From Chitinophagaceae bacterium (GTDB lineage: Bacteria; Bacteroidota; Bacteroidia; Chitinophagales; Chitinophagaceae): a stretch of 7,907 nucleotides of DNA. The notes below the pieces were generated by a model, which saw only the letters and a list, made by a program, of their open reading frames with translations, made no database searches and was not told where the DNA came from. The translations under genes and the position numbers were made by a program. Within the stretch, counting starts at the first letter, position 1; each line of letters begins with the position of its first letter. The DNA lies in contig CANHSD010000131.1 of the NCBI GenBank assembly GCA_947463105.1, positions 1 through 7,907 on the forward strand, written 5' to 3'. Positions 6,993 through 7,907 of this stretch are shown here, piece after piece.

Positions 6993-7907
6993 TTATTTTA
7001 CGAACTTCTTTGCAAAGGCAATGTATTGATCCCAATCATATGCCAAAATATCATGCTTGCCATTTCTGATATGGTATGAAACAGTTGAACCTACCGGGGT
7101 ATTCAAGGCAGGAAAAACATCAGACTCAATTCCTTTCAATCCATATAAATGGTATACCTGTGTAGCGAAAAAAGCTGATTTGAATTCATTTTTAGGATCA
7201 GCCCAAGCGTCTTCGGAAGCGCTGGCTACATAGATTGGCCTGGGAGCTACCATGGCCAAAACCATGTGCTGGTCAAATGGGAGCAAGGACTCATTTTCGG
7301 TATATTTTTTAAAATTCACAGCTGTCCATCTGGGAAACCGGTTGTTCATTTTCAGCAAGGTTTCACCGGCTTTCCCACGGTAAATGGAGGCACCTCCACA
7401 TCCAGAATTGTTTGAAATGACAGCAGCAAAACGCTGGTCTCTGGCTCCTGCCCAAAGAGAGGCCTTCCCTAAACGGGAGTGGCCGACCACAATGACCTTG
7501 GACCCATCAACCTGCTTGTCGGTTTTCATATAATCCAGTGCCCGGGAAAGTCCCCAGGCCCAGGCTGCCAGCGATCCCCACTCGTTGTTCGCCGGCTTTG
7601 TTTGACCGGCCTTGTACAACAATGGATAAATGCCGATAGAAAAATCTTCTCTGTCAGGCGCAATGTCCCAATAATACATGGTGGCAACACCGCATCCTGC
7701 ATTGATCAATCTTTCCACTTCCCAATTGACAGTTTCAACTCCCCGGGGTTTTGCCGCACCATTCCATTCTTTGGCGACATGGATGGCAGTATCTTTGTAA
7801 ACAGTATGATTACCACCAAAATTATATCCCAAAAATGTTGGGTATGATTTTTTACCCTTGGGCAGGTACATCAAGAGTTCAACACTCAACTCTTTTTGGT
7901 TTCCACG
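6993..7907 (-). CDS. CE15-type carbohydrate esterase (glucuronoyl esterase-like), 5' end cut by window edge
   Basis: The frame is open through the right edge, giving 304 visible residues that begin RGNQKELSVELLMYLPKGK. The TTG at 7889 is internal and not the true start. CE15 proteins are usually about 400 residues or more, so roughly the first 100 plus a signal peptide lie outside. This is an alpha/beta-hydrolase. Visible features are LLMYLP then FLGYNFGGNHTV near the start, the nucleophile elbow GHSRLGK with Ser144 of the visible part (codon 7478-7476), NNSGCGGAS about 22 residues later, SEDAWADP at 231-238 and GKHD with His285. CE15 enzymes cleave esters between 4-O-methyl-glucuronic acid of xylan and lignin alcohols, and bacterial members can act on other uronate esters. 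Fungal enzymes have a catalytic Glu where this one has Asn, so the acid probably comes from the SEDAWADP segment. Family assignment is firm; substrate is not. Confidence 0.88.
   Translation of the reverse strand, partial: RGNQKELSVELLMYLPKGKKSYPTFLGYNFGGNHTVYKDTAIHVAKEWNGAAKPRGVETVNWEVERLINAGCGVATMYYWDIAPDREDFSIGIYPLLYKAGQTKPANNEWGSLAAWAWGLSRALDYMKTDKQVDGSKVIVVGHSRLGKASLWAGARDQRFAAVISNNSGCGGASIYRGKAGETLLKMNNRFPRWTAVNFKKYTENESLLPFDQHMVLAMVAPRPIYVASASEDAWADPKNEFKSAFFATQVYHLYGLKGIESDVFPALNTPVGSTVSYHIRNGKHDILAYDWDQYIAFAKKFVK

Noticed and set aside
7887..7889. TTG as the start codon of the CE15-type gene
   Set aside because: The frame stays open to the window edge with in-family sequence before it, and a start here would remove the N-terminal part of the esterase fold and any signal peptide.
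1..7907. Search for CRISPR arrays, tRNA or rRNA genes, insertion sequences and long direct or inverted repeats
   Set aside because: Coding sequence fills nearly all of the window, and by eye no repeated unit, cloverleaf or transposase motif stood out. Short A/T palindromes such as ATTTAAAT in the 80-base gap are expected by chance.

Overview
This window looks like part of a carbohydrate-degradation cluster from a member of the Bacteroidota. The evidence is the run of exported glycan-active enzymes, the N-terminal signal peptides, the A/T-rich leaders without Shine-Dalgarno sequences, and a moderate GC content judged by eye. I cannot place it below phylum with confidence. A Chitinophagia- or Sphingobacteriia-type organism is a guess.

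All five protein genes lie on the minus strand, so transcription runs from right to left. In that order they are: a CE15-type carbohydrate esterase cut by the right edge (6993-7907); a secreted protein of about 638 residues with no family I recognise, read as an alpha-helical toroid plus beta-sandwich (5059-6975); a divergent GH95-like glycosidase (2692-5040); a divergent GH105-type unsaturated uronyl hydrolase (1466-2611); and a heparinase II/III-like or polysaccharide-lyase-like protein with a twin-arginine-like signal, cut by the left edge (1-1447). Together they fill almost the whole window. Three of the four junctions are only 17-18 bases long. The fourth, before the GH105 gene, is 80 bases and carries a weak Bacteroidota-type promoter candidate.

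A plausible joint role is breakdown of a uronic-acid-containing polysaccharide. The esterase would free uronate carboxyls, a lyase would cut the uronate chain and leave an unsaturated end sugar, GH105 would remove that sugar, and the GH95-like enzyme would trim a side-chain sugar such as L-fucose or L-galactose. That scheme is inferred from the family set; the substrate is not visible in the sequence. There is no SusC/SusD pair, sulfatase, regulator or mobile element in the window. The four proteins whose N termini are visible have signal peptides without a lipobox, which suggests they work in the periplasm.

The main points of interest are the two toroid proteins that may belong to undescribed lyase families, and apparent substitutions at family-typical active-site positions in the GH95-like, GH105-like and CE15-like enzymes.
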